Shown here one piece after another: positions 34,138 through 44,192 of a stretch of DNA of 64,000 bases. The position numbers were made by a program, and so were the translations under genes. Source of the DNA: G963662905 sp963676725 (GTDB lineage Bacteria > Bacteroidota > Bacteroidia > Bacteroidales > WRLA01); assembly GCA_963676725.1 (NCBI GenBank), contig OY781463.1:1054001-1118000 (forward strand), given 5' to 3'. A model generated the notes under the pieces. It did no database searches, had not been told where the DNA came from, and saw nothing but the letters and a program-made list of their open reading frames with translations. Position 1 is the stretch's first letter, and the number at the start of each line of letters is the position of its first letter.

Positions 34138-37050
34138 ATGCGTATACTGTTTCTCTTCTTTGCTTTGTCTTTGTTTTTGCTTTTTTCGCAAAATAAGGCG
34201 TTTCCCTCAGAAAGAATTAAAGACAGTTCAGAATATTATAAACTTCAAATACTTTCGACTGAACTTTCGGAAGTGTATATTGCATGTGAATATTTATCAG
34301 ACTATTATAGGAATAGCGACCATGAGTTTGCAATTCTTTATGCGTTAAAAATGATTGAAACAGGGCGAATGATCAGTGAAGAGAAGGAGGCTTTCTCCCT
34401 GCTGTTTATAGGGGATTTGTATGCTTTTTTAGGAAGAAGCCACGAGGCTTTGGAGTATTATCAAAAAGCCTTACTCCAATATGGAGCAATGGAGGATTTG
34501 CTGAACCAAGCAGTGGTTATGGAACAAATTGCTGAGGTTTATTTTAATAGAGGCCTTTATGTGCAAGCATTATACCGGCAAAATGAAGCTTTGGCTTTTT
34601 ATACTTATTTGGGGATGGAAGAGAGAAGCGCAGCTTTGCAACGCCGCATTTCACAAACAGCAATTAGGGTCGGAAATAATAAATTGGCTATTAGTTCTCT
34701 GAGACAATCCCTTAACTTTTATAAGCAAAACTATAAGGCAAGAGGGCTGGCCTATACCATTAAATTTTTGACAAGGGCGTATTCTTTAATGGATTCTGTT
34801 GCGGAGATTGATGATGTATTTGATGATTTTTATTGTCATTTGCATCCGGATAGCCCCCCTGAACACAAATATCTCTACTATGATGCTTTGGGGAATTACT
34901 TTATCAATCATAAAGAATACGATTCTGCTTTGCTTGCTTTCAGAAAAGTTGTTGCATTAAACCCGGATATTTCTGCTAAAGAAAAAGGGGTGCTTTATAC
35001 TTTCTTGGCTCATGTGCATTCTCTTAAAAATCAATGGGATTCTACGGTTTTTTACAATAAAATAGCCTTGGAATTCCGTCGCAGAGCCGGAATTCCCTGC
35101 TTTCTTACAAGTTCCTGGAATAATTTGGCTCATGACTATATGAAATTGGGGAAATGGCCGGAAGTGCGTATGGCTTTGGATTCAGCTTGGTTCTCAGAAA
35201 ATCGCTCAGAAAGCAGGTTTAGGGATCAACTTTATGAAAAAGAGATCGCATACTATCGCGTTTTGCAAAATCAGGATTCAGTTGATTTCTATACAAATGA
35301 ATTAATTCAAATACTCAAAAGAAGAGTAATAGAAGATAAACAATTTGACAGCGATTTAATTTTGAAGGAAATGAATATGCGGAATGCTTATGAGAAATTC
35401 ATGAGTAAGGGCTATTTCCAAAATCGGTCTGTACTCGCTACCATTATATTGGCAGGGTTTGTGCTATTTTTTATCTTGGCTATTCTGCTTTTTTATCGTT
35501 TGCGAAAAACGAATCTCAGATTATTGGAAGCAGGGGAGAAACTAAGTAAGGCGCTTACAGAGGAAAAACGCAGTTTAGCGCGTCTTGTAAATAGTAATAA
35601 TAAACTGGAATATGCCCTCAATATATTGTCTACGGCAAATATTGGCATCCTGATAATTTCCCCATACTTTGAAATTAAATACCTAAATGATAAAGTAGTT
35701 AAATTATTTGGGCGAAACTATCGGGAAATTATTGAAAACGATTTTTTACGCTTTATTTCTGAAAAAGACCAAAGTAATATACGCTATCATATCGAACGCT
35801 CCGGGCGAAATGAGCAAACGAAATCACAAATCAATTTCTGTTTGCAAAATTCAAAATCAGATGCTTGCAAGCTAAATATGATTATTTCGCCACAATTCAA
35901 TAAAACAAATAAACCGGTGGCGTATACATTAGTCCTTTATGAAAATAAATTCTTTGATTTTGTTCTGTCATCAATAAGCCATGCACGGAAACTCGAACAG
36001 GTGAAAGCTAAGAATAATCGTGCGTTTATTAATATGATCAGCATAGCCATAAGTAGGCGTTTGTCGGAAATTAAAATGGTTGATAAAGTTCAGGATTTGG
36101 CCCTTTTTGAAAAAAAACTTGCGAATAACCTGGATCAGATCAATTTTTATAATGAAGTGGTTTATAATGACTATAATATTGATAAGCAAGTTTATCTGTG
36201 CTCTGATCTTTTAAAAGATATTGCAGGCTATTTTGTGGGAGAACACTTTCTTCAGGAGGAAGACAGGCGAAAATTGGAGAACCCTTCATCTGCAGAAGAA
36301 GTATATATCAAGACAAACAGCAGCCTATTAAAGCGGCTTCTGAAATTGGCATGGCGTTATATGGAAGCCGAATTGGATGAAGGTGAAATATCAATTTCTT
36401 CTTCTCTAGAGAATAAGGGATTGAAAATTGTACTCGAAAAGAAGTTGTTAATACTTCATAATAGCACTGACTTTCAAGATGAATCTGCACGCTTTTTTGA
36501 CGACAGGCATCCTGTTTTAACGGCAATCCACAAGACTGTTGACCTGCTTGGAGGAAATTTGAATGTTCGCCGAAAGAAGAATGCATCCTATACTTTTGTG
36601 CTCGTGCTCCCAACAAGCGATAGAAAATTAATGCCCTCAAAATCTTTAGTGAATAGGGATATTTATCCTGATTTACATGGGAAAAGGGTGTTGATTGTTG
36701 AGGATGTTTATGAGAATTATCTATTGCTGAAAACGCATTTATTAAAATCAAATATGTACATTGATCTTGCTGAAGATGGGATGAAAGCAATAGAGTTATT
36801 GACAACGGAGCAGCGGTATGATATTGTATTAATGGATATTCAAATGCCCAAGCTAAACGGTCTCGATACCATTGTTGTTATGAGAATGCTCGGATTTAAC
36901 ATGCCTGTTATTGCTGTTACTGCCTATGCCAATAACGATGAATCGAACTACATCCGTTCTGCTGGTTTTGATGCTTATCTATCCAAACCCATCGATTATA
37001 AATTCTTTTTGAAAGAGATTGAGCGCTTATTGAAATCCAACAAAGAATAA
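34138..37050 (+). CDS. TPR-PAS protein with degenerate histidine-kinase core and intact receiver domain
   Basis: The 970 aa protein has a signal peptide, periplasmic TPR repeats (about 60-385, for example AFLGRSHEALEYYQKAL), a transmembrane helix (about 430-455), a coiled coil, a PAS-like domain (about 500-600, ANIGILIISPYFEIKYLND) and a region where HisKA/HATPase would lie (about 610-830). No H-box histidine motif, N-box asparagine or DxGxG is visible; the G2 segment reads HPVLTAIHKTVDLLGG where GLGL is expected. A complete receiver follows (about 848-968) with phosphoacceptor Asp900 in LMDIQMP and Lys in LSKPID. It is probably a pseudokinase sensor whose receiver is phosphorylated by another kinase. 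It stands alone between ddl and the CotH gene. Confidence 0.85.
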   Translation: MRILFLFFALSLFLLFSQNKAFPSERIKDSSEYYKLQILSTELSEVYIACEYLSDYYRNSDHEFAILYALKMIETGRMISEEKEAFSLLFIGDLYAFLGRSHEALEYYQKALLQYGAMEDLLNQAVVMEQIAEVYFNRGLYVQALYRQNEALAFYTYLGMEERSAALQRRISQTAIRVGNNKLAISSLRQSLNFYKQNYKARGLAYTIKFLTRAYSLMDSVAEIDDVFDDFYCHLHPDSPPEHKYLYYDALGNYFINHKEYDSALLAFRKVVALNPDISAKEKGVLYTFLAHVHSLKNQWDSTVFYNKIALEFRRRAGIPCFLTSSWNNLAHDYMKLGKWPEVRMALDSAWFSENRSESRFRDQLYEKEIAYYRVLQNQDSVDFYTNELIQILKRRVIEDKQFDSDLILKEMNMRNAYEKFMSKGYFQNRSVLATIILAGFVLFFILAILLFYRLRKTNLRLLEAGEKLSKALTEEKRSLARLVNSNNKLEYALNILSTANIGILIISPYFEIKYLNDKVVKLFGRNYREIIENDFLRFISEKDQSNIRYHIERSGRNEQTKSQINFCLQNSKSDACKLNMIISPQFNKTNKPVAYTLVLYENKFFDFVLSSISHARKLEQVKAKNNRAFINMISIAISRRLSEIKMVDKVQDLALFEKKLANNLDQINFYNEVVYNDYNIDKQVYLCSDLLKDIAGYFVGEHFLQEEDRRKLENPSSAEEVYIKTNSSLLKRLLKLAWRYMEAELDEGEISISSSLENKGLKIVLEKKLLILHNSTDFQDESARFFDDRHPVLTAIHKTVDLLGGNLNVRRKKNASYTFVLVLPTSDRKLMPSKSLVNRDIYPDLHGKRVLIVEDVYENYLLLKTHLLKSNMYIDLAEDGMKAIELLTTEQRYDIVLMDIQMPKLNGLDTIVVMRMLGFNMPVIAVTAYANNDESNYIRSAGFDAYLSKPIDYKFFLKEIERLLKSNKE

Positions 37051-37202
37051 AGCGCCCGATCTTCTGTGTACATGCTGTATCCAATTGCAGTTATCCTGAG
37101 TTTTTATTGGTCTTCTCCATCCTTCTGAGCAAGAATTTTACGGTGAATCAAGGAAAATGATTACCTTTCGAGTTTGAAATAAATCTATTGAAAATACTGT
37201 TT

Positions 37203-39449
37203 ATGAAAAATGCTACTATCGCCCTGCTTTTGTTTTTTATGCTGCCAATCCTCTCTGCACAACCACTTTTCCCGGATGATGGTTATTTGTTTGATAATGA
37301 GATATTGCCCCGTGTTGACGTTTTTGTAAATGCAGATACACTGCAATGGATTTATGATCACCCTGATAGTGATATCGAATTTCATGCAGACTTTGTCTTT
37401 ACACACAATACATCGAAGGATACCGTGAAAGATGTCGGCTTCCGCCTTAGGGGAAATACTTCGCGATATGCCCAAAAAAAGTCCTTTAAAATCTCTTTTA
37501 ATACATTCGAATCGGGACGTAAATTTCAGAATGTTGAAAAAATGAATCTGAATGGCGAGCATAACGATCCTTCAATAATGCGCGCATGGTTGTGTTGGGA
37601 TTTATTGCGCGAATGGAACATTGTAGGAGCACGGGCAAATCACGTCAAACTCTATATCAATAATGCTTATCATGGTGTGTATTTGAATACAGAGCATATC
37701 GATGAGGAATTTATTGAATCACGCTTTGCAAATAATAACGGAAACCTTTTTAAATGCCTTTGGCCTGCCGATTTGACTTATCTAGGGCAAAATCCCGAGC
37801 TCTATAAATTCATGTCTTCCGATTATCGCGTTTACGATCTGAAAATAAATGAAACAGAAGACGATTATAGCGATATTGCCCACTTTATTGATGTACTCAA
37901 TAATACACCAATTGCTGATTTGCCCTGTGCCCTCGAAAGTGTTTTTAATGTAGATGATTACCTTAAAATTATGGCTGCCGATGTAATTACAGGAAACTGG
38001 GATGGATATATCTTTAATAAAAATAACTTCTATTTATACCATAATACCCAAACAGGCCTTTTCGAATTCATCAACTACGATCTCGATAATACTATGGGTA
38101 TCGATTGGTTTAATGTGGATTGGACGCAACGAAATATTTATCATTGGGAAATGGATGGGGAAGAAAGGCCTTTATACAGCCGCATTCTGGAAGTCGATGA
38201 ATATAAAAAAGCTTACTCTTTTTATATACAGCAGTTTACAGAGCATATTGCAGCAACAGATGCCTGCTTCGACCGCGTTCTTGCAAAACGCGATCTGATT
38301 GCCCAGGCTGTGGCTGAGGACCCTTATTATCCCATGGATTATGGCTACAGCATTCAGGATTTTCAAAATTCTTTCTTTAGCCAAAACATGCAGCATGTGA
38401 AAGAAGGCCTCCACGATTATCTTACAGAACGAAATCAGAGCGCTTTGGCGCAGTTGGGCTCTGTTCTTATGCCTCCAATTATCAAATATATCAACTCTAA
38501 TCAGCCGCAAATGAACCAAGATTGGCTTGTACGCTGCTATAGCGAATCAGTAGTAAAACCTGATCTGTTTTTAGTCTATACAATTGATAATCAAACTACT
38601 GAAATTCAAATGTTTGATGATGGTGCTCATGCTGATGAACTGGCCGGAGACGGTATTTATGGTGTAATTGTTCCGGCTTTTAATGAGGTGGTGGATATTT
38701 CATATCAGATAAAAGCGGTTGATAATGGCCGCGAACAATTAAAGCCTTGTCAGCCATTGAATGTAACAACAGGCTCGTCTGAAGTACCGCCAATTTTTAT
38801 CAATGAGTTTATGGCTTCAAATTCATCAACTATTGCTGACGAAGAAGGAGAATATGATGATTGGATTGAACTCTATAATGCCGGAACTAATGATGTTTCT
38901 CTTGGGAATCTTTATTTGAGTGATGATTTTGATGAGCCTTTTCAATGGCAACTGCCCGATATTGTGCTTCCTCCAAAAGCTTTCCTTTTGATTTGGGCTG
39001 ATGATCAAACAAATCAAGGGGAATTACATGCTAATTTTAAATTATCCAAAGGAGGTGAGGAAATTCATCTTGGGATGGGCCAACTTGGTGCTTATGCCTC
39101 TGTGGATGCGATCGTTTATGGTCAGCAAGAGGAAGATATTTCTTATGGAAGGATAACAGATGCTGCACTGAACTGGAAGTTTTTTCAGGTTCCTACTCCC
39201 GATGCTTCCAATGGAACTGTAGCTATTGATAATGCGATTGCCGAAACGATTCGATATTATCCTAATCCCGTGCAGGATCAATTGTATTTCAATCGTCCGG
39301 TAAGCTATGCTATTTATGATTTGAGTGGCCGTCTGATGTTAAGCAGTGAGTTCCCGGAATCCAATATTCAAACCTCGGCTTTGCAATCAGGGCTTTATAT
39401 TTTGGAAATCAACAAAATACAAAAAGTTAAAATATTAAAAATTAATTAA
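37203..39449 (+). CDS. CotH-kinase/lamin-tail-domain T9SS secreted protein
   Basis: The 748 aa protein has a signal peptide (MKNATIALLLFFMLPILSAQ), a CotH-type atypical kinase domain (about 40-420: GFRLRGNTSRYAQKKSFKISF, then NHVKLYINNAYHGVYLNTEH and the metal-binding type NYDLDNTMG), a spacer with an Ig-like segment, a lamin tail domain (about 530-630: INEFMASN, DDWIELYNAG) and a C-terminal type A sorting domain (YYPNPVQDQLYF, SGRLML, SGLYILEI). CotH phosphorylates coat proteins in Bacillus; in Bacteroidota such secreted proteins are linked to surfaces or polymers, with targets unknown. The ATG at 37203 replaces a TTG at 37188. Confidence 0.9.
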   Translation: MKNATIALLLFFMLPILSAQPLFPDDGYLFDNEILPRVDVFVNADTLQWIYDHPDSDIEFHADFVFTHNTSKDTVKDVGFRLRGNTSRYAQKKSFKISFNTFESGRKFQNVEKMNLNGEHNDPSIMRAWLCWDLLREWNIVGARANHVKLYINNAYHGVYLNTEHIDEEFIESRFANNNGNLFKCLWPADLTYLGQNPELYKFMSSDYRVYDLKINETEDDYSDIAHFIDVLNNTPIADLPCALESVFNVDDYLKIMAADVITGNWDGYIFNKNNFYLYHNTQTGLFEFINYDLDNTMGIDWFNVDWTQRNIYHWEMDGEERPLYSRILEVDEYKKAYSFYIQQFTEHIAATDACFDRVLAKRDLIAQAVAEDPYYPMDYGYSIQDFQNSFFSQNMQHVKEGLHDYLTERNQSALAQLGSVLMPPIIKYINSNQPQMNQDWLVRCYSESVVKPDLFLVYTIDNQTTEIQMFDDGAHADELAGDGIYGVIVPAFNEVVDISYQIKAVDNGREQLKPCQPLNVTTGSSEVPPIFINEFMASNSSTIADEEGEYDDWIELYNAGTNDVSLGNLYLSDDFDEPFQWQLPDIVLPPKAFLLIWADDQTNQGELHANFKLSKGGEEIHLGMGQLGAYASVDAIVYGQQEEDISYGRITDAALNWKFFQVPTPDASNGTVAIDNAIAETIRYYPNPVQDQLYFNRPVSYAIYDLSGRLMLSSEFPESNIQTSALQSGLYILEINKIQKVKILKIN

Positions 39450-39451
39450 TT

Positions 39452-40696
39452 ATGCTGCCGTTTCAAAAAAAACTAACTAATCTGTTTTATGTTGTCTTAG
39501 GATTACCGGCAACAGCAATGGGCTTTGGTTTGTCCATTCAAATTGCTGTTTTAAGCTGGATTTTACGCACTGAATATGGTTTGGATATTCATGAGATCGG
39601 CATTGTTTGGGCGGCAGGTCCCATTGCCGGGATTATCGGTCAGCCAATAGTGGGCTGGATTAGCGATGGTGTTTGGTTTTGGGGTGGCAGAAGAAGGCCC
39701 TTTATTATAATAGGCGGTGTATTGGCTGCCTTGGCCATTTTTGCCCTTCCAAATATTGGGGCAATCGATCATGCTCTCGGAATTGGGAGCATTATGGGCG
39801 TTGCGATTACAGTCGCTCTTACACTCGATCTATCTATTAATATTAGCTTTAACCCAACCAGATCCATCATTGCGGATGTAACACCGGAAGGAGCAGCCCG
39901 AACAAAAGGATTCACCTGGATGCAGGCTATTTCAAATTTCTTTGGTGCAGGTGCCTATCTGATCAGCGCTCTGTTGGGAAATTATACACTTATTTATGTT
40001 GGTGTTGCCATTGTGTTCCTCTTCTCTATCGTTCCAATGTTTTTTATTGAAGAGAAAAAAGAGTTAAAATCTATTGATGATGAATTGGACGGGCATTCTA
40101 CTCATGTTGATTGGGTGGCCCTTATGAAAATTTATGCAGCACATTTTTTCTCGTGGCTGGGCATCCAAACCATGTTTATATACACTTTTGCATTTCTGGA
40201 GCAGCGTTTTGATGCCGGTGATCCATTGGTTTTAGGCAGTATTATCGGCTGGTCTTTCTTTATTTTAAATGCTGCCGGATCTGTTTTCCCTATTGTTTTG
40301 CTCGAACCTCTATCGAAAAAAATCGGAAAGGTAAGAACGCAAGTATTGGCAGTAGCATCCATGTCTTTAGGCTATTTTTTGATCTTCTTTTTTGTGAAAG
40401 ATACCTTTATGATGTATGCCCTGTTTATCCTCTTAAGTGTTGGCTGGGCTGCTGTTGTAAGCCTTCCATTTGCCATTATGACAGAAAAAGTGGATAAAAA
40501 TCGTATGGGCTTTTTTATGGGTATTTTTAACCTTTCTGTTGTATTGCCGCAACTTGTTTCCAGTTTTGTGTTAGGCTACTTCATTAAAAATGCGACCGAT
40601 AAAGGAAGCGTTTACCTTATTTGTGCAGTTTCTCTCGCCGTATCTGCTCTGCTGTGGGCTTTTGTTCGTGAAAATCGTGCAAAACTTAAGAAATAG
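39452..40696 (+). CDS. MFS transporter, SLC45/sucrose-maltose-type
   Basis: The 414 aa inner-membrane protein has about 12 helices. It has the RRRPFIIIGG motif after helix 2, typical of the SLC45/plant sucrose transporter group, and QPIVGWISDG before it. Helix 1 carries GLPATAMGFGLSIQI. These transporters import disaccharides or glucose with protons. The gene starts 2 nt after the CotH gene and is followed after 5 nt by a kinase-fold gene and then a GH13 lipoprotein, so maltose or maltodextrin-derived sugar is the likely substrate. Confidence 0.85.
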   Translation: MLPFQKKLTNLFYVVLGLPATAMGFGLSIQIAVLSWILRTEYGLDIHEIGIVWAAGPIAGIIGQPIVGWISDGVWFWGGRRRPFIIIGGVLAALAIFALPNIGAIDHALGIGSIMGVAITVALTLDLSINISFNPTRSIIADVTPEGAARTKGFTWMQAISNFFGAGAYLISALLGNYTLIYVGVAIVFLFSIVPMFFIEEKKELKSIDDELDGHSTHVDWVALMKIYAAHFFSWLGIQTMFIYTFAFLEQRFDAGDPLVLGSIIGWSFFILNAAGSVFPIVLLEPLSKKIGKVRTQVLAVASMSLGYFLIFFFVKDTFMMYALFILLSVGWAAVVSLPFAIMTEKVDKNRMGFFMGIFNLSVVLPQLVSSFVLGYFIKNATDKGSVYLICAVSLAVSALLWAFVRENRAKLKK

Positions 40697-40701
40697 CATT
40701 G

Positions 40702-41316
40702 ATGAAAGTAGGGGAGATAATATGTCTTGGCTCCGAAGTGTATTTTATTGAACGCTTTTTGGGCAAAGGAAAATCTGCCTATTCTTTTTTAATCAAAAAT
40801 AGTTGTGCTCTCCCTTTTGTTCTGAAGCAAATGCATCACGAGCCCTGTTCCTATTATCATTTTGAAGGCAATAAGCTTGATATGGAGATTGATGCCTACA
40901 AAAAACTTCAGAAACTGAAGATTCATATTCCGGAATTGCTCGAACAAATCCCGTCTCAGGAATGCCTTATTAAAGCATTTATTGATGGCGAAAATGCCAT
41001 GAGTTGTATTGCAAATAATCGTATAACCCTTTCCGTTTGGAAGCAATTAACGGATTTTGCCTATTCAGCAAAAGAAGCAGGATTCAATCCTGATTTTTTT
41101 CCGGCAAATTTTATTGTTCACAATGATATGCTTTATTATATTGATTATGAGTTAAATCCATATGATGAAAAATGGGATTTCGATCATTGGGGACGCTATT
41201 ATTGGCAAAATAAAAATCGGATGAAGGCATTTTTGGAAGATGGGGATAGCAAACACATCAATGAAAATATAGAGAAAGGACTGCCTTTTAAAAAGGATGT
41301 TGTATCTTTAACCTAA
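40702..41316 (+). CDS. Small protein-kinase-fold protein (possible sugar or small-molecule kinase)
   Basis: The 204 aa protein resembles a minimal kinase of the aminoglycoside-phosphotransferase/RIO kind. It has a glycine loop (LGKGKSAYSFLI near 20), an ATP-anchoring Lys in FVLKQMHHE near 45, a Glu in an alpha-C-like helix (DMEIDAYKKL), a catalytic-loop equivalent with Asp131 and Asn136 in DFFPANFIV, and the metal-binding Asp148 in YYIDYE. The usual HGD is shortened to PD. It lies between an SLC45-type transporter and an alpha-amylase, so phosphorylation of an imported sugar is an attractive but untested idea. Protein phosphorylation is the alternative. Confidence 0.7.
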   Translation: MKVGEIICLGSEVYFIERFLGKGKSAYSFLIKNSCALPFVLKQMHHEPCSYYHFEGNKLDMEIDAYKKLQKLKIHIPELLEQIPSQECLIKAFIDGENAMSCIANNRITLSVWKQLTDFAYSAKEAGFNPDFFPANFIVHNDMLYYIDYELNPYDEKWDFDHWGRYYWQNKNRMKAFLEDGDSKHINENIEKGLPFKKDVVSLT

Positions 41317-41334
41317 ATATTAAAAGCACTATCT

Positions 41335-42699
41335 ATGATTAAGTATGTCATTACTCTATTACTTATTTCGGTATTGGGATTTTCCGGATGCAAGAACCTG
41401 CCTGCAGAACAGCAGAAAGAGACGAACAAAGAAATTCAGACCAGGCCTCCGTCTTGGGCGCGAAACAGCGTGATTTATGAAGTAAACCTAAGGCAATTCA
41501 CAAACGATGGAAGCATTAAAGCCTTTACAGCTGAGCTGCCCCGCCTAAAAAAACTAGGCGTCGATATTCTTTGGATGATGCCCATGCATCCAATAGGGGT
41601 GAAAAACAAAAAAGGAAGTTTAGGGAGCTATTATGCTGTTAAAGATTATCTCGATATAAATCCTGAATTTGGCACAAAAGAGGATTTTCGGAAAATGGTG
41701 GATGAGGCTCATAAACTTGGGATGTATGTAATTATCGATTGGGTCGCAAACCATACAGCCTGGGATAACCAAATGATTGTTGATCATCCCGATTGGTATA
41801 CCCTCGATGAAAACGGAAATATGGTGTCTCCTTATGATTGGAGCGATGTGGCGGACCTCAACTACGATAAAGCTGAATTAAGGTCGTATATGACCAATGC
41901 GATGATGTATTGGGTGAAAGAAATGGATATTGATGGCTTCCGTTGCGATGTGGCAGGCATGGTTCCAACCGATTTTTGGGAGCAAACCCGCGACAGCCTC
42001 GAAAGTATTAAGCCTGTTTTTATGCTCGCTGAAGCTGAAGATACTGCATTATTGCAAGAAGCTTTTGATGCCGATTATGGCTGGACATTAATGCATGTCC
42101 TCAATACAACAGCAAAAGGTGAACGAACTGCTGCTGATATTGCAAATTATCTCGAAAATTATCCATCTAAGGTGACCGATCGTACTTTTAAAATGAATTT
42201 TACTACCAACCATGACGAAAATTCTTGGAATGGCACTACATCACAACGATATGGCGATAATACCGAAGCCTTTGCTGTGCTTACCTATCTCGTTCCAGGT
42301 ATGCCCCTGATTTACTCCGGACAGGAAGCGAATAACCAAAAAGCCTTGGAATTTTTTGAGAAAGATCCAATTGTTTGGGGCGATTATCCTCTTGCTGCTT
42401 TTTATCAAAAACTTGCGGCCATTAAAAAGGAAAATCCTGCTTTAGCAAATGGTAGCTATGGGGGCGCAGCAAATATCATCAAAACCAATTATCCTGACGA
42501 AATTCTTGCATTTAGCAGAAAATCAGGGGATAATGAAGTTATTGCCCTATTTAATATTGGGAGTGATGATCTGCTGGTTAAATCAGCAGAACTTAGCGGA
42601 AGCTATCAAAACCTCTTCGAAAATAAAGATGTTGAGATTGATGTAGATTCAGGAATTACTATTCCTGCACATGGATATCTGCTTCTTAAGTCATATTAA
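41335..42699 (+). CDS. GH13 alpha-amylase family lipoprotein
   Basis: The 454 aa protein has a lipoprotein signal with lipobox FSGC. The GH13 barrel follows: YEVNLRQFTNDG near 50, WMMPMHPIG near 80, DWVANHT near 140, the nucleophile Asp205 in GFRCDVAG, acid/base Glu233 in MLAEAE, and the transition-state Asp294 in TNHDEN, then a small C-terminal beta domain. It cleaves alpha-1,4-glucosidic bonds of starch-like oligosaccharides in the periplasm or at the surface. It is downstream of the transporter and kinase-fold genes, 18 nt apart. Confidence 0.92.
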   Translation: MIKYVITLLLISVLGFSGCKNLPAEQQKETNKEIQTRPPSWARNSVIYEVNLRQFTNDGSIKAFTAELPRLKKLGVDILWMMPMHPIGVKNKKGSLGSYYAVKDYLDINPEFGTKEDFRKMVDEAHKLGMYVIIDWVANHTAWDNQMIVDHPDWYTLDENGNMVSPYDWSDVADLNYDKAELRSYMTNAMMYWVKEMDIDGFRCDVAGMVPTDFWEQTRDSLESIKPVFMLAEAEDTALLQEAFDADYGWTLMHVLNTTAKGERTAADIANYLENYPSKVTDRTFKMNFTTNHDENSWNGTTSQRYGDNTEAFAVLTYLVPGMPLIYSGQEANNQKALEFFEKDPIVWGDYPLAAFYQKLAAIKKENPALANGSYGGAANIIKTNYPDEILAFSRKSGDNEVIALFNIGSDDLLVKSAELSGSYQNLFENKDVEIDVDSGITIPAHGYLLLKSY

Positions 42700-42715
42700 T
42701 ATAATTAGTTTTAGG

Positions 42716-44140
42716 GTGTTAAGAAAAAGGATCTTTCTGTGCTTTTTTCTGCTTTTGCTTTTTGTTTCACTTAAAGCACAGCAAACCCTATGGCTCGATT
42801 CTGCTTTACAACTGGTTGAAAAACATTATACACTCGATTTTGATCAACAGAAAGTTCCTGCCCTATTGCTCAATCAGATCATGGAAGGACTTGATCCCTA
42901 TTCTTGTTTTTTAACGGATAGCGCTCATCAGTCTCGGATACAGGAGCTTAGTGGTTATTGCTTTGGTCTTGATCTTGAAGGTATTTCATTGCTTGATACT
43001 TTTCTTGTCGTGCAATCATCGGTTGAGGAGCTTCCTCCGGGAAGTCGTATTGTTTCGGTCAATGGAAATAAACCAGTCTCAAATGCTAAAGCGCGCCTAT
43101 ATGTTGGTACCAAGGAGGACAGTCTGTGCATTATAGCCTTACTGCCATCAAAATACTCTACGGAAATCCTTCGACTGAAGAGTGAAAAAATGATTGTCCC
43201 AACGGTTTTTGGACCATTTTATCCCAATAAGGAAACTGCTTTGCTGCGCATTGAAGTGTTTGGAAGGAAGACAGCCAATGAATTGCATAAAAAATTACTC
43301 GAAATTCGGAAAAAGAAAATTAAGCAAATCATCATTGATCTACGCGGGAATAAGGGCGGTTTGATAGAAGTAGCAGCCTCCGTTTGTAGCGAATTTATTG
43401 AAAAAGGCCGTTTGCTTTTTTATATGGAGGGAAAAGATGAGAAAAGGCGCGATTTTATCAGCACTGGAAGCGGACTTTTTCCGAAGGGGCGGGTTTTAGT
43501 ACTCACCGATAGCCTAACGTCTTCTTCAGCAGAAGCAATGGCCGCAGCATTTCAGGAACAAAAACGAGCTTTGATTGCAGGGCAAAATACCTTTGGTAAA
43601 GGCGTTGTGCAGTATCCTTTTCCCTTGGCGGGATATGGATATTTATACCTGACTGTGGCTTTTTATTATTCACCACAGGGTCATTGCCTGCAAAAATCTT
43701 TTTCGGCACCTTTATCACAGTTTCAGTCTGAAAATAACGAGGGTGGCATTGATGTCGATTTTTCTTTTTATGATGATAATATATTTAGTATTAATTCTTT
43801 AGAAGCAGATTCAGTATTTTATAAAACGGCATTAAGCTATTTTTACCTGCATCCGCAAATTGCTTTTTCTGATCCTCAATTATATCAACGTTCTTTTAAT
43901 GTAGATGATGTATTGCTAGGAAATCTTTTGGATAAGGTCTGGAAACAGCAAGGGCATTTGCACCTGAACCCTGTTTTGGAGCTTGCGCTTAAAAACAAAC
44001 TGAAAGCGCAATTAGCCTTATTTTACTTTGGTTCGGATGTGGCTTATAAATTGAATTTGTTGGCAGACCCAATGCTTGGCCCTGCAGTCGAATTAATTAG
44101 TAATGAACAGGAATATACGCTTAGGGCAGTTCGTTATTAA
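42716..44140 (+). CDS. S41 family C-terminal processing protease
   Basis: The protein (474 aa from this start) has a signal peptide (LRKRIFLCFFLLLLFVSLKAQ), an N-terminal helical region, a short PDZ-like part (ELPPGSRIVSVNGNKPV near 115-130) and the S41 core: IIIDLRGNKGGLIEVA near 215-230, catalytic Ser in TSSSAEAMAAAFQ near 273 and Lys in NTFGKGVVQYP near 300. Such proteases cut near the C-termini of exported proteins. The GTG at 42716 is preferred because the ATG at 42671 overlaps the amylase gene and adds 15 residues before the signal peptide; that ATG remains possible. The divergent C-terminal third has no recognised domain. Confidence 0.85.
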   Translation: MLRKRIFLCFFLLLLFVSLKAQQTLWLDSALQLVEKHYTLDFDQQKVPALLLNQIMEGLDPYSCFLTDSAHQSRIQELSGYCFGLDLEGISLLDTFLVVQSSVEELPPGSRIVSVNGNKPVSNAKARLYVGTKEDSLCIIALLPSKYSTEILRLKSEKMIVPTVFGPFYPNKETALLRIEVFGRKTANELHKKLLEIRKKKIKQIIIDLRGNKGGLIEVAASVCSEFIEKGRLLFYMEGKDEKRRDFISTGSGLFPKGRVLVLTDSLTSSSAEAMAAAFQEQKRALIAGQNTFGKGVVQYPFPLAGYGYLYLTVAFYYSPQGHCLQKSFSAPLSQFQSENNEGGIDVDFSFYDDNIFSINSLEADSVFYKTALSYFYLHPQIAFSDPQLYQRSFNVDDVLLGNLLDKVWKQQGHLHLNPVLELALKNKLKAQLALFYFGSDVAYKLNLLADPMLGPAVELISNEQEYTLRAVRY

Positions 44141-44192
44141 GGGCTTTTGCAATGATATGGGTGATTTAGATTCGTTTTATCCTTTTTTTTTC

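Noticed and set aside
42671..42715. ATG at 42671 as start of the S41 protease
   Set aside because: It overlaps the amylase gene by 29 nt and places 15 non-signal residues before a clear signal peptide; GTG 42716 is simpler, though not proven.
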